A stretch of DNA of 64,000 nt, taken from the NCBI GenBank assembly GCA_963457535.1, contig OY734803.1, forward strand, positions 620,001 to 684,000. The letters are read 5' to 3'. Both the position numbers and the translations under genes were made by a program. Below are positions 43,612 to 51,523 of this stretch, piece after piece; position 1 is the stretch's first letter; each line of letters begins with the position of its first letter. Source of the DNA: JAHRAW01 sp028066695 (GTDB taxonomy: Bacteria > Pseudomonadota > Gammaproteobacteria > Arenicellales > Poriferihabitantaceae). Under the pieces are notes generated by a model, which saw only the letters and a list, made by a program, of their open reading frames with translations, did not search any database and had not been told where the DNA came from.

Positions 43612-43989
43612 ATGGCTAGGTATTGGATAATTCTCAAGAAGTGGAGCAATGTTGATACAGATCGTGCAGGCACGTTTTGCAGTCTGGGAAGTTGGGATTT
43701 CCAAGAATACGGAACTGCTCCATCAGCAGAAAATGATGCCAAAATCCAGATCAGGCGAATGCGGAAAGGGCATCGAATTGCCATCGCCCAACGGTGGAAA
43801 AAAGGCAACTTCAATGGGATCACAGTTCAGCACCTTGGCATCATTGAGGATGTCAGAGGCAGTTCATTAACCGTGTGCTGGGCAGTCTCGAACTTGGGCA
43901 GGAAACTCTCGGGGATCAAACTGACGGAAATAATTTCCGGGCCGTACTCAGAAACTTCGACGAGAGTCAAAAAAGTATTCCTGCTGTGA
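43612..43989 (+). CDS. Small PUA/EVE-like domain protein, copy 1
   Basis: 125 residues from ATG 43612, ribosome site GAGGGGG. Single domain: MARYWIILKKW start, RRMRKGHRIAIAQRW and GITVQHLGIIEDV, then a C-terminal beta-rich half. The GDRIAIK/x-VxHxGI pattern is shared with the protein at 53433 and recalls EVE/PUA-like modules that bind modified nucleic acids, also found at the N-terminus of McrB-type proteins. The family assignment is tentative. GC is clearly lower than in the flanking glycosyltransferases. TATAAT at 43560-43565 is a likely -10 box. Confidence 0.65.
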   Translation: MARYWIILKKWSNVDTDRAGTFCSLGSWDFQEYGTAPSAENDAKIQIRRMRKGHRIAIAQRWKKGNFNGITVQHLGIIEDVRGSSLTVCWAVSNLGRKLSGIKLTEIISGPYSETSTRVKKVFLL

Positions 43990-43996
43990 ACAAAAT

Positions 43997-44032
43997 GGAA
44001 TCGGGCTTGGGGAAATCACCCAAGCCCGATTC
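43997..44032 (+). terminator. Hairpin terminator after the PUA/EVE-like gene
   Basis: AATCGGGCTTGGG and CCCAAGCCCGATT are perfect 13-bp arms around a short loop, beginning 7 bases after the stop codon. No strong U-tract follows, so termination may be partial. Confidence 0.65.
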
Positions 44033-44052
44033 TGCAGACTAGTAGCACGAGA

Positions 44053-44082
44053 AAAAGGCGGCAAAAATGCCGCCTTTTTGGT
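44053..44082. terminator. Bidirectional intrinsic terminator
   Basis: AAAAAGGCGGCA and TGCCGCCTTTTT form a stem flanked by A and T runs on both sides, placed between two convergent genes (43612 plus strand, 44276 minus strand). Confidence 0.8.
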
Positions 44083-44111
44083 CACGACTTCACTTGGGTG
44101 CAGTAATACAA

Positions 44112-44276
44112 CTACGCCCAAATAATTTCGATAATCGTGATTTCTTTTCCGCGATGCCGTTTTTGGAGTTGTGCTTTCACGGCACTTTCGGTTTTCCCTT
44201 GGACGGAAAACCACTGCGCCGTACTCCTGGCGTTCCCGTGGGTGTAGGTGCATTTCTTAACTCGATAGGTTGGCAT
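44112..44276 (-). CDS. Small basic protein of unknown function (54 aa)
   Basis: From ATG 44276, with GGAG 8 bases upstream on the minus strand. Sequence MPTYRVKKCTYTHGN..., then AVKAQLQKRHRGKEITIIEI. Compact, basic, no membrane segment; the Ala/Gln/Lys stretch could form a helix next to a C-terminal beta strand. It has its own terminator (44053-44082). Not recognised; possibly a small DNA- or RNA-binding accessory protein of the low-GC islet. Confidence 0.6.
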   Translation of the reverse strand: MPTYRVKKCTYTHGNARSTAQWFSVQGKTESAVKAQLQKRHRGKEITIIEIIWA

Positions 44277-44428
44277 TGGTAATTCTCCAAAGTAGTAAGA
44301 CGAAATAAAGGAAAGGCATTTTGCTCCCGCCCACCAACTGGACGGAAGATTTGGTAGTATAGCCGACCGCGCATTTTGGTTTGCGCGCAAAATCAAACTT
44401 TCTTTTCTTTACTAATGAGGAAACTCCC

Positions 44429-45106
44429 ATGAACAAAACTGATCAACTGAACGAACTTTTCGACCGATGGGTCAAAGAACACAAAATCCCCGAAACAGAG
44501 TTTTTCCGAGACGGCATCATCTATGAGCCCGACTACGAAAAACAAAAGCAGAAAATCCTGTTCATCTGCAAAGAACCGAATGCCCCGGCAAACAGCGCCA
44601 TTGATTTTCGGGAGGTATGGCAGGACCCCGAAGACAAAAAGCATCGGTTTGGCGCGCGGATCTGCCAGTGGGCGTATGGAATCCAAGACGGCTTCCGCCA
44701 GCCCTACGATGACTGCGCCCACGAGTTCGACACCAGCGCGGAGCGAACCGACATCTTGAAAACGATCGCTTTCATGAATCTGAAGAAAGTCGCCGGTGGC
44801 AGCGAAGCGGACCAAGAGAAAATCCAGAAGGCTGTCGAAAAAGACCGAGATTTTATTCGGGAAGAAATCAACATCATCGATCCCGACGTCATCGTCTTTT
44901 CGGGTTACCCCGAAAATCTGGACACCCTTTTCGGTGAAAACGGCGGGGGACTGGAACGCACCGATTCCGGCTATCAGGCCGCCCTCGCAAAAGTCGGCTC
45001 AGGCAAACTCATCCACTTCTGGCATCCGTCCAACCTGTATCAGAATGGCATGATGTATGCCCACCTGAAATGCATATACGAGTCGGAGGCGTTCAAAAAC
45101 CTGTGA
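44429..45106 (+). CDS. Uracil-DNA-glycosylase-superfamily-like protein (tentative)
   Basis: 225 residues from ATG 44429, ribosome site GAGGAAA. KILFICKEPNAPANSAIDF resembles the first motif of UDG-superfamily proteins, followed by IIDPDVIVFSGYPENLDTLF and, near the end, LIHFWHPSNLYQ, like the HPS-type second motif. Catalytic activity cannot be asserted. Much lower GC than the flanking glycan genes, and closed by its own hairpin; it looks acquired with its two small neighbours. Confidence 0.6.
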   Translation: MNKTDQLNELFDRWVKEHKIPETEFFRDGIIYEPDYEKQKQKILFICKEPNAPANSAIDFREVWQDPEDKKHRFGARICQWAYGIQDGFRQPYDDCAHEFDTSAERTDILKTIAFMNLKKVAGGSEADQEKIQKAVEKDRDFIREEINIIDPDVIVFSGYPENLDTLFGENGGGLERTDSGYQAALAKVGSGKLIHFWHPSNLYQNGMMYAHLKCIYESEAFKNL

Positions 45107-45111
45107 CCAAC

Positions 45112-45141
45112 AAGCGGACTGCCCACCCGGGCAGTCCGCTT
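45112..45141. terminator. Hairpin between convergent genes
   Basis: AAGCGGACTGCCC / GGGCAGTCCGCTT, a perfect 13-bp stem with an ACCC loop, immediately after the UDG-like gene and ending on the last base of the convergent LicD-fusion gene. No U-run. Confidence 0.6.
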
Positions 45142-46397
45142 CACTCCTCCCCCCTCTCCAAAATCTCCCCAATAATCTCCGTGGACGAAGTGATCTCCTG
45201 CCGCCCCGCAAACCGCATCACCCCGAGTTTCTTGCCCGGCGCGTAAAAGTCCATGCCGGCCGGATCATCCCCCTGCACATGCATATCAATCCGGTGCTTC
45301 TTGTAAAACTCCGCGTCCGCGTAGTTCGGCCCCTCAATCACCTCGTCCACGCCGTCAATCGCGGCGACCAGTTCCATGCGCTGCGCGAACGGAATCACCG
45401 GGCGGCGCTTGTATTCGGCGGCGCTTTCGTCGCTGCCGACTCCGGCGATCAAATGCGCCTCCGCGCCGCGCTCGGTGGCGAGCGCGCGCGCCGCGCGGAT
45501 TGCGCGCAAGTGGCCGACATGAAACAAATCAAAAATGCCGCCGATATACACCCGAATTTTCCGGGGGCGAATTTTTTTCGGGTCGCCGGAGTCGCCGGAA
45601 GTGTCCGCGCCGTCCCGCGGCCGAATGTCAAAAAACCGCAAAATCACCGGCTCCCGTTCGGCCGGCGGCGGCGGAGTCATGTAATCCCCGTAGACCGCCG
45701 AAAGATATTCGTGAAAGTTTTTCTGCACCGGAAATTTTCGCCCGGCAAATTCTTTTTCCGCGAGCGGAAACACCTCGTCCTTGCGCCACGCCTGCAGGCA
45801 CGCGCCGTGCTGCAGATGCGCGGCGTCCTGCAGCGCGACCGAGTTGCGCTTGAACATCGCGGTCGCGATTTTGGCGGCGCGCAGCCGCCGGTTCAGCAGC
45901 GACTTCACCAGCCGCACCGCCGGATTCGCCGCGCGCTCCCAGTCGCATGCGAAATACGCCGCGGCTTTTCGCAGCGCGGGAAAGCGCGCTTCCGGCAGCG
46001 TCCACACCGCGAAAATATCCATATGCACGCCGTCATCGGTCTGCCGGTTGGGTTTGCGCGCGGCGTCGTGGTAGCGGCTGTTCCGGTCCACAATCCGCGC
46101 CAAAATATTTTTCTCCTTGAAATAAAAGCGGGTGCGCGGCGGAAGCCACAGCGCCAGGTTCGGCGGCAGTTCGCCGCGCTCGCCGAGCGCGATCAGTTTC
46201 GCGAAATGCGTCGCCGGCATGGCGAGATCCACATCTTCGTCCCAGGCGATAAACCCCTTTTCGCGCACCGCGCCGAGCAGCGTGCCGAAGTCCAGCCAGT
46301 AGACCAGTTCGTGCCGGCGGCAAAACTCGTCAAACTCGGTCAGAATTTCCAGCAGCCGCGCATGCAGGCCCTGCAGGTATTGGGTTTTGAAGTCCAT
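45141..46397 (-). CDS. LicD-family transferase fused to a cytidylyltransferase
   Basis: 418 residues, two domains. About 1-265 is LicD-like: YWLDFGTLLGAVREKGFIAWDEDVDLAM with the acidic nucleotidyltransferase-like motif, as in phosphocholine transferases and fukutin relatives. About 280-418 is a cytidylyltransferase: VYIGGIFDLFHVGHLRAIRAA (HxGH motif), GVGSDESAAEYKRRPVIPFAQRMELVAAI, EITSSTEIIGEI. A single protein could thus activate phosphocholine or phosphoethanolamine as the CDP derivative and transfer it to a surface glycan. Its start overlaps the upstream glycosyltransferase stop (TGATG). Confidence 0.88.
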   Translation of the reverse strand: MDFKTQYLQGLHARLLEILTEFDEFCRRHELVYWLDFGTLLGAVREKGFIAWDEDVDLAMPATHFAKLIALGERGELPPNLALWLPPRTRFYFKEKNILARIVDRNSRYHDAARKPNRQTDDGVHMDIFAVWTLPEARFPALRKAAAYFACDWERAANPAVRLVKSLLNRRLRAAKIATAMFKRNSVALQDAAHLQHGACLQAWRKDEVFPLAEKEFAGRKFPVQKNFHEYLSAVYGDYMTPPPPAEREPVILRFFDIRPRDGADTSGDSGDPKKIRPRKIRVYIGGIFDLFHVGHLRAIRAARALATERGAEAHLIAGVGSDESAAEYKRRPVIPFAQRMELVAAIDGVDEVIEGPNYADAEFYKKHRIDMHVQGDDPAGMDFYAPGKKLGVMRFAGRQEITSSTEIIGEILERGEE

Positions 46398-47503
46398 CAG
46401 TTTCCCCGCGCCAGCGCCAAATATTTCCGCGCGGAAACTTCCGCGTCAAATTTCTCAATGTGATGCGCGGCGATTTTCGGCGGATTTGCAAGCGCCTTTT
46501 TGATGTTTTCCGCGAGCGCGCCGGTGTCGCCGACCGGCGAAAGAAACGCGGCGAGTTCGCCGGTTAAAATTTCATTCGGTCCGGTCGGGCAGTCGGTGCT
46601 GACCGCCGGCGTTCCCAAAATCAGCGCCTCCACCAGCACCCCCGGCGAGCCCTCGTATTGCGAACTCAGCACCAGCGCGCGCGCGTTTTTAATGAACGGA
46701 TACGGGTTGCGGACAAATCCCTTGAAAATCACCCGCTCTTGAATTCCCAACTCGGCAACAAGACGGCGCGCTTTTTCGCCGTGCGGATTTTCCGCGTCTC
46801 CGAGCAGCAGCAACTTTTGCGGAACGCCGCTTTCCGCATAGGCATGCAGCAGCACATCATGGCGTTTTTGGAATTCAAAACGCGAGACATGGACGATGTA
46901 ATCGGTTTCCTCGGGAGAAAACGCAGCCGCCCGCTTGCGAATGGCGGCGAAGTCAAAGGGATTTTCAATCATGCGCACGGTTTTCGGCGCGATGCCGAGG
47001 CGCGCCAAATCTTTTTCGGCTTCTTTTGCCAAGGTGATCATAGACGCGCCGTTGTAAATTCGGCGGTAGCGGCGCACCCGCCGCGCCGCGCGGCATTTTG
47101 ACAGCGTTTCCAAACCCTCCACCAGCATGCACAGCGCAATTCCACTGCGATACCACAGGTTCGGCAGTTTCGCCAAATGGCAGACTTCGTGCGTGTAGGG
47201 AATGCTGGCAACAACCAAATCGGCATTTTCGCCGCGCAGATATTTCTTCAGCGCGCGCGCGCGGCGCCACTTGCCGATGCCGGTTCGCCCGAAAAACCCG
47301 CCGCGCATTTTTCCGCCAAGCGCGGTTACTTTGATATGCGCCGGCACATCCACGCCGACCATGTTTTCCAGCAAAATAATCTCGGCGTTATGCCCGAGCG
47401 CGGTCATGCTCTCCGCCAGTTGCAGCAGCACCCGCTCGACGCCGCCGCCGAGCAGGTGATGAACAATCAGTTTGCAATGCAGGGGTTTTTGCGCGGCTTT
47501 CAC
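46397..47503 (-). CDS. Glycosyltransferase family 4, copy A
   Basis: 368 residues from a GTG at 47503 overlapping the previous stop (GTGA). GT-B fold: LLGGGVERVLLQLAESMTALGH near the N-terminus, then VHVSRFEFQKRHDVLLHAYAES, LLLLGDAENPHGEKA, FKGFVRNPYPFIKNARALVLSS and EGSPGVLVEALILGTPAVSTD. Paralogue of copy B. Part of the minus-strand glycan operon 45141-50541. Confidence 0.9.
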   Translation of the reverse strand: MKAAQKPLHCKLIVHHLLGGGVERVLLQLAESMTALGHNAEIILLENMVGVDVPAHIKVTALGGKMRGGFFGRTGIGKWRRARALKKYLRGENADLVVASIPYTHEVCHLAKLPNLWYRSGIALCMLVEGLETLSKCRAARRVRRYRRIYNGASMITLAKEAEKDLARLGIAPKTVRMIENPFDFAAIRKRAAAFSPEETDYIVHVSRFEFQKRHDVLLHAYAESGVPQKLLLLGDAENPHGEKARRLVAELGIQERVIFKGFVRNPYPFIKNARALVLSSQYEGSPGVLVEALILGTPAVSTDCPTGPNEILTGELAAFLSPVGDTGALAENIKKALANPPKIAAHHIEKFDAEVSARKYLALARGN

Positions 47504-48471
47504 GCGAGAAAATACCCCGCCAAAAAACTCGCCGCGCAAACCAACAGCGCCTGCACCGCGCGTTTTTTTTGCTTTCGTTTTTGCCCGAGTTTCTCCCGCT
47601 CTTCCAGCCGCCGCGGACCCTGCGCAAACGCGGCATGCACGGCGGCATGGTCATACTTGGGCGCATTCGGTTCGGGCGCGACTCCGTATTTGGCTTTCAA
47701 CTGCTCGAACAAAGAGTCTTCGTCAAAAACCCCGTTTTTGTCCAATTCGGAAAAATGCGCGATGCTGCCATTGCTGATGTGCATTCCATGGGTGTCCGGG
47801 TACAAATGGATGCCCTTTGCAAAACTCCGGTCAAAAACATGCACATACGAGGAGAAGTTGTCGCACGGGTAGAAGCACATGAACGGCTTCGCGTATTTCT
47901 CCAGGCCGAAGTGGCGGACGGCCTTGGTGAATACCGGGCCGCCAAAATCAAAGTAGTCGACCGCGGTTTTGTCCGCGCCGCGCCGCCGGATTTTTTGCTT
48001 GCGCTTTTTGTCGGCCGCGTCGTCCCACGGCATTTCTTCGCCGTAATTCCGGCAGGATTTTTCCAGGGCGCGCATGCATTCATGCCCCTTGGGAAACTTC
48101 AGCACGCTGATATGGAACAAATTGATGCGCGCCGTGCCGTAGTTGTTGCCGAAGACGATCTCTTCGGAAAAATCAAACGGCTTTATGCAGACCATGTCCA
48201 GGTCCGCCCAGAAATTCCCTTTCTCCGCCAGAAGCGCGTAGCGAAACCAGTCGGTGAACGGGGCGATGCGGCCGTCCTTCATCCGAAACATCTCGCTCTC
48301 CGGCAGAATTTCATTGGCGTCCTTAACCTCCGCGCCATCGGGAACGCCGCGCACGTCGTCATAGACATACAGATGAAACGCATGCCCGTGGTGCAGAAAC
48401 GAGCGAATGCAAAGTTTCTCCGACTGCGCCAGGGACTTTGACGCCCACATGGACTGAATGGCGGGAAGCAT
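47500..48471 (-). CDS. GT32-like (DXD-type) glycosyltransferase with C-terminal anchor, copy A
   Basis: 323 residues. SLAQSEKLCIRSFLHHGHAFHLYVYDD, then the D-x-D motif in FWADLDMVCIKPFDF, characteristic of DXD-containing sugar transferases of capsule/LPS synthesis. A basic, Lys/Arg-rich stretch precedes a C-terminal hydrophobic helix (ALLVCAASFLAGYFLA), so it is probably tail-anchored to the inner membrane. Clear paralogue of copy B, 11 bases upstream. Confidence 0.88.
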   Translation of the reverse strand: MLPAIQSMWASKSLAQSEKLCIRSFLHHGHAFHLYVYDDVRGVPDGAEVKDANEILPESEMFRMKDGRIAPFTDWFRYALLAEKGNFWADLDMVCIKPFDFSEEIVFGNNYGTARINLFHISVLKFPKGHECMRALEKSCRNYGEEMPWDDAADKKRKQKIRRRGADKTAVDYFDFGGPVFTKAVRHFGLEKYAKPFMCFYPCDNFSSYVHVFDRSFAKGIHLYPDTHGMHISNGSIAHFSELDKNGVFDEDSLFEQLKAKYGVAPEPNAPKYDHAAVHAAFAQGPRRLEEREKLGQKRKQKKRAVQALLVCAASFLAGYFLA

Positions 48472-48482
48472 GGGTTCCTGCG

Positions 48483-49448
48483 TCAGAGCATGTAGCCCAG
48501 CAGAAAACTGATGGCGCAGAGTATGCCGGCAATCGCCGACTGCTGTTTCAGCCGGCGCTTTTTCAGGTGCGCCGCCAGCGACGCTTCATGCGCGGTCGAT
48601 ATCTTGTGCGCCGCGTAAGCGTCAAGATTCATGTTGGGCGCATTCGGCACGGGCGCAACGCCGTATTTTGCTTTCATCTGTTCATAAAGAGAACCCGGAT
48701 GAAAGTTTGCATTGAGGTCAAAATTGGGAAGGCGCGCCGTGCTGCTGTTGCCGACATGAAATGCATAGGAATCCTCGGACAAACGAACGCCCGCATGGCT
48801 GCTGTCAAAAAATTGCACAACCGCCGGCGCATGCGTCACCGTGACCGGGTAGAAGCAGATATACGACTTCGCGTATTTTTCCAGGCCGAAATGCCGCGCG
48901 GCCAGCGTGAACACCGGAGTGCTGCCAAACTGCAGAAACTTCGCGTCGCCGCGCTCCTCCCCCCGCCGCCGGATTTTCCGCTTGCGTTCTTTGTCCGCAT
49001 CTTCGTCCCACGGCATTTCCTTGCCGTAATTCCGGCAGGAATCCTCCAGGGCAACTACGCACTCATGCCCCTTCGGAAATTTGAGGGTGCTGACGCGGAA
49101 GGTGCCGTTGGCGGCGCCAAAAACGATTTCCTCGGGAAAATCAAACGGCTTGAGGCAGACCATGTCCATGTCCGCCCAAAAACCGCCATGCTTCGCCAGA
49201 AGCGCATAGCGGAACCAGTCACTGAACGGCCCGAGTTCCCCCGTCTTTTTCAGCCGAAAAACCGCGCTTTCCGGCAGAATTTCATTGGCGTCTTTGACCG
49301 TCGCGCCGTCGGGAATTCCCTGCACATCGTCATAGACATACAGATGAAATTCATGCCCGTGATACAGGAAGGAGCGGACGCACAGTTTCTCCAACTGCGA
49401 CAAAGGGCGGCCGATCCATAGTGCTTGAATGACGGGGAGATTTGCCAT
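48483..49448 (-). CDS. GT32-like (DXD-type) glycosyltransferase with C-terminal anchor, copy B
   Basis: 321 residues from ATG 49448, one base after the TAA of the preceding gene. Same architecture as copy A: LSQLEKLCVRSFLYHGHEFHLYVYDD, D-x-D in FWADMDMVCLKPFDF, FPKGHECVVALEDSCRNYGKEMPWDEDAD, and a C-terminal helix (GILCAISFLLGYML). The two copies have diverged in the acceptor half, so they may use different sugars or acceptors. Confidence 0.88.
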   Translation of the reverse strand: MANLPVIQALWIGRPLSQLEKLCVRSFLYHGHEFHLYVYDDVQGIPDGATVKDANEILPESAVFRLKKTGELGPFSDWFRYALLAKHGGFWADMDMVCLKPFDFPEEIVFGAANGTFRVSTLKFPKGHECVVALEDSCRNYGKEMPWDEDADKERKRKIRRRGEERGDAKFLQFGSTPVFTLAARHFGLEKYAKSYICFYPVTVTHAPAVVQFFDSSHAGVRLSEDSYAFHVGNSSTARLPNFDLNANFHPGSLYEQMKAKYGVAPVPNAPNMNLDAYAAHKISTAHEASLAAHLKKRRLKQQSAIAGILCAISFLLGYML

Positions 49449-49449
49449 G

Positions 49450-50541
49450 TTATTCGGGGGAAGCGTCGCGCAGCGCCAGGTATTTGCGCGCGCAGATTTT
49501 AACATCAAACCGCTCCGCATGCTCGGCGGTGATTTCCGGCGGGTTTGCGATGACTTTTGCAATGTTCGCGGCGAGCGCGCCGGCGTCCCCGGGCGGCGAC
49601 AGAAACGCGGCGAGTTCGCCGGTTAAAATTTCCGCGGGGCCCGACACGCAGTCGGTGCTGACCACCGGCACGCCGAGCGCGAGCGCCTCGGTCTGCACCA
49701 GCCCGAATCCCTCGTAATCGGAACACAGCACCAGCGCCTTCGCGTGTTGAATATACGGATACGGGTTGCGCACAAACCCCTTGAAGACCACCCGCCCGCG
49801 CAGCCCCAATTCGCCGACCAGCGCACGGGTTTTTTCCGCGGTCGGCAGCGTGTCGTCCCCGAGCAGCAGCAACTTTTGCGGAATGCCGGATTGGCGATAC
49901 GCCTTCACCAGCAGGTCGTGGCGCTTTTGCTCGTGAAACCGCCCGACATGCACGATGTATTCGCCCTCCTCCGGAACAAACGCGCGCGCCTGCCGCCGCA
50001 CGCCGGCGATGTCGGCCGGGTTGTGCACCACGCGCACCGCTTTCGGCCGAATGCCAAGCGCGAGCAAATCGTCGGCGACTCCCTGTGAAATGGTCACGAC
50101 ATTCGCGCCGTCATACACGCGCCGCGATTTTCGCAGCAGCCGCCGCGCGCGCCGCGCGGTTTTCTCCGCGCGAATTTGCCCGCCGAGCGCGTTGCCGATG
50201 CGGTTCCACAAATGCGGCGCGCCGGCCAACTTGCAGGCGCGCTGCGCGTGCAGCATAAACGCGATGGTCAGATCAATTTTCCGCCCGCGCAAATGCTCCC
50301 GCAACGCCCGCGCCCGCATCCGCGCCCGGCTGCGAAACCACCCGCCCTTGTCCGCGCCGCGCAAACAAGAAACCCTGACCCCCGCCGGCACATCATAGGC
50401 GACCACATCCTCAAACAAAATAATCTCCGCGTCATGCCCGAGTTCCGTCATGCACTCCGCCAACAACAACGCCGCCCGCTCGGCCCCGCCCCCGGCGAGA
50501 TTGGCGATTACGAGTTTGATGTTTAGGGAGGGGGTTTCCAT
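49450..50541 (-). CDS. Glycosyltransferase family 4, copy B
   Basis: 363 residues. NLAGGGAERAALLLAECMTELGHDAEII, VHVGRFHEQKRHDLLVKAY, LLLLGDDTLPTAEKT, FKGFVRNPYPYIQHAKALVL, EGFGLVQTEALALGVPVVSTD. Strongly similar in layout to copy A; the order GT4-B, GT32-B, GT32-A, GT4-A suggests duplication with rearrangement. First gene of the minus-strand glycan operon. Confidence 0.9.
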   Translation of the reverse strand: METPSLNIKLVIANLAGGGAERAALLLAECMTELGHDAEIILFEDVVAYDVPAGVRVSCLRGADKGGWFRSRARMRARALREHLRGRKIDLTIAFMLHAQRACKLAGAPHLWNRIGNALGGQIRAEKTARRARRLLRKSRRVYDGANVVTISQGVADDLLALGIRPKAVRVVHNPADIAGVRRQARAFVPEEGEYIVHVGRFHEQKRHDLLVKAYRQSGIPQKLLLLGDDTLPTAEKTRALVGELGLRGRVVFKGFVRNPYPYIQHAKALVLCSDYEGFGLVQTEALALGVPVVSTDCVSGPAEILTGELAAFLSPPGDAGALAANIAKVIANPPEITAEHAERFDVKICARKYLALRDASPE

Positions 50542-50627
50542 TTTTTTGTGCGGCGGGGGTGGTGCGGGTTTTGGGGATTATAGCGCGGTGGGGGTGGGGG
50601 CGGTTTTTCGCGGATTGGCGGCAAAAA

Positions 50628-50643
50628 CCCTTGTTTTCAAGGG
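50628..50643. other. Short hairpin upstream of DUF3800 unit 1
   Basis: CCCTTG / CAAGGG with a 4-base T loop. The corresponding place in unit 2 (about 54410) has a related CCCTCATTTTCAA sequence, so homology between the units starts here or earlier. Confidence 0.4.
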
Positions 50644-50687
50644 CATTTCACGCGGGTAAAAAATACTCAAAAAATGCCGCAAAACAC

Positions 50688-50716
50688 TTGACACGCGAAA
50701 GAGGATAAGTGAGAAT
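50688..50716 (+). promoter_or_regulatory. Predicted promoter of DUF3800 unit 1
   Basis: Consensus TTGACA (50688-50693), 17-base spacer, GAGAAT (50711-50716). The same -35 element and spacer occur in unit 2. The predicted transcript starts just before the conserved RNA structure. Confidence 0.65.
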
Positions 50717-50720
50717 ACGG

Positions 50721-50800
50721 GTGCGGCGGAAACAACCACCAGAGGGCTGGCGACTTGCGTGATGCGACTCGTTGAGCACAAGTTGCTCTTTCCCCCGCAT
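50721..50800 (+). ncRNA. Structured leader RNA, copy 1, upstream of DUF3800
   Basis: A closing stem pairs GUGCGG-C-GGAAA (50721-50732) with UUUCC-C-CCGCAU (50789-50800). Inside lie a stem CGAC-UUGC / GCGAC-UCG (50751-50758 with 50764-50771, one C-C mismatch) and a hairpin GAGCA / UGCUC (50774-50778 with 50784-50788). The closing stem is followed by CCTTTTT, terminator-like, 30 bases before the DUF3800 start. The RNA at 54504-54581 has the same architecture with compensatory changes. RNA motifs next to DUF3800 genes are known from comparative screens (recalled, not checked here). Confidence 0.7.
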
Positions 50801-50833
50801 CCTTTTTAATTCCAACGCACGGAGAGCGCCCCA

Positions 50834-51523
50834 ATGTTTTTCCTTTATGTCGATGAGTCGGGAAGCCGGGATCGCCCCGAACAGGAGCACTTTATTTTGG
50901 CCGGCGTCACCGTTTTTGAGCGGAAGACGCACTGGCTGTCAAAGCACATGGAAGAAATCGCGCAATCTTTTGACCAGTATGGACTCGGGGAGGAGGAACT
51001 TCATGGCTATCCGATGTGGAATGGCAGATACGGCTGGGACAAAGTTGAAAAGAAAGTGCGCCGCGACGCAATCGCAGACGCGTTGCGCCTGATTGACGGC
51101 GCGCATTACCGAATCTTTGCTTCGGTTGTCAAAAAGAAAGCAATTGCGCCGGAAGATCCGGTGTATTCCACTTTCCAGCAAGTCATCAGCAGGTTCGATC
51201 ATTTTTTGGCGCGGCAGTTTCAGCGCTACAACAACCCCCAGCGCGGCCTGCTGGTTTGCGACAAATCCCGCGCGGAGAAATCCATTCAAGCGCTGGCGAC
51301 TCTGTTCAAAACCGAAGGCCACCAGTGGGGCAAATTGCGCAACATGGCGGAAGTGCCGTTGTTCGTAGATTCCAAAGCCACGCGCCTGATTCAACTCGCT
51401 GATTTGGTCGCATACGCGCTTTTCCGGAAATACGAAAAGAAAGACGACTCGCTCTACAAAATCATCGAGCACAAATTTGATGCGTCCGATGGAATCCGCC
51501 ACGGACTGCATGAGCGGCTTTAA
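50834..51523 (+). CDS. DUF3800 protein, copy 1
   Basis: 229 residues; ribosome site GGAG 9 bases upstream. MFFLYVDESG is the conserved acidic N-terminal strand of DUF3800. GLLVCDKSRAEKS and VPLFVDSKATRLIQLADLVAYALFRKYE give further conserved acidic residues consistent with an RNase-H-like fold. Cytoplasmic, no signal. DUF3800 proteins are common in defence and mobile regions, but their activity is not established. Paralogue of 54623-55285. Its 3' end overlaps the convergent heptosyltransferase gene by four bases. Confidence 0.85.
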   Translation: MFFLYVDESGSRDRPEQEHFILAGVTVFERKTHWLSKHMEEIAQSFDQYGLGEEELHGYPMWNGRYGWDKVEKKVRRDAIADALRLIDGAHYRIFASVVKKKAIAPEDPVYSTFQQVISRFDHFLARQFQRYNNPQRGLLVCDKSRAEKSIQALATLFKTEGHQWGKLRNMAEVPLFVDSKATRLIQLADLVAYALFRKYEKKDDSLYKIIEHKFDASDGIRHGLHERL

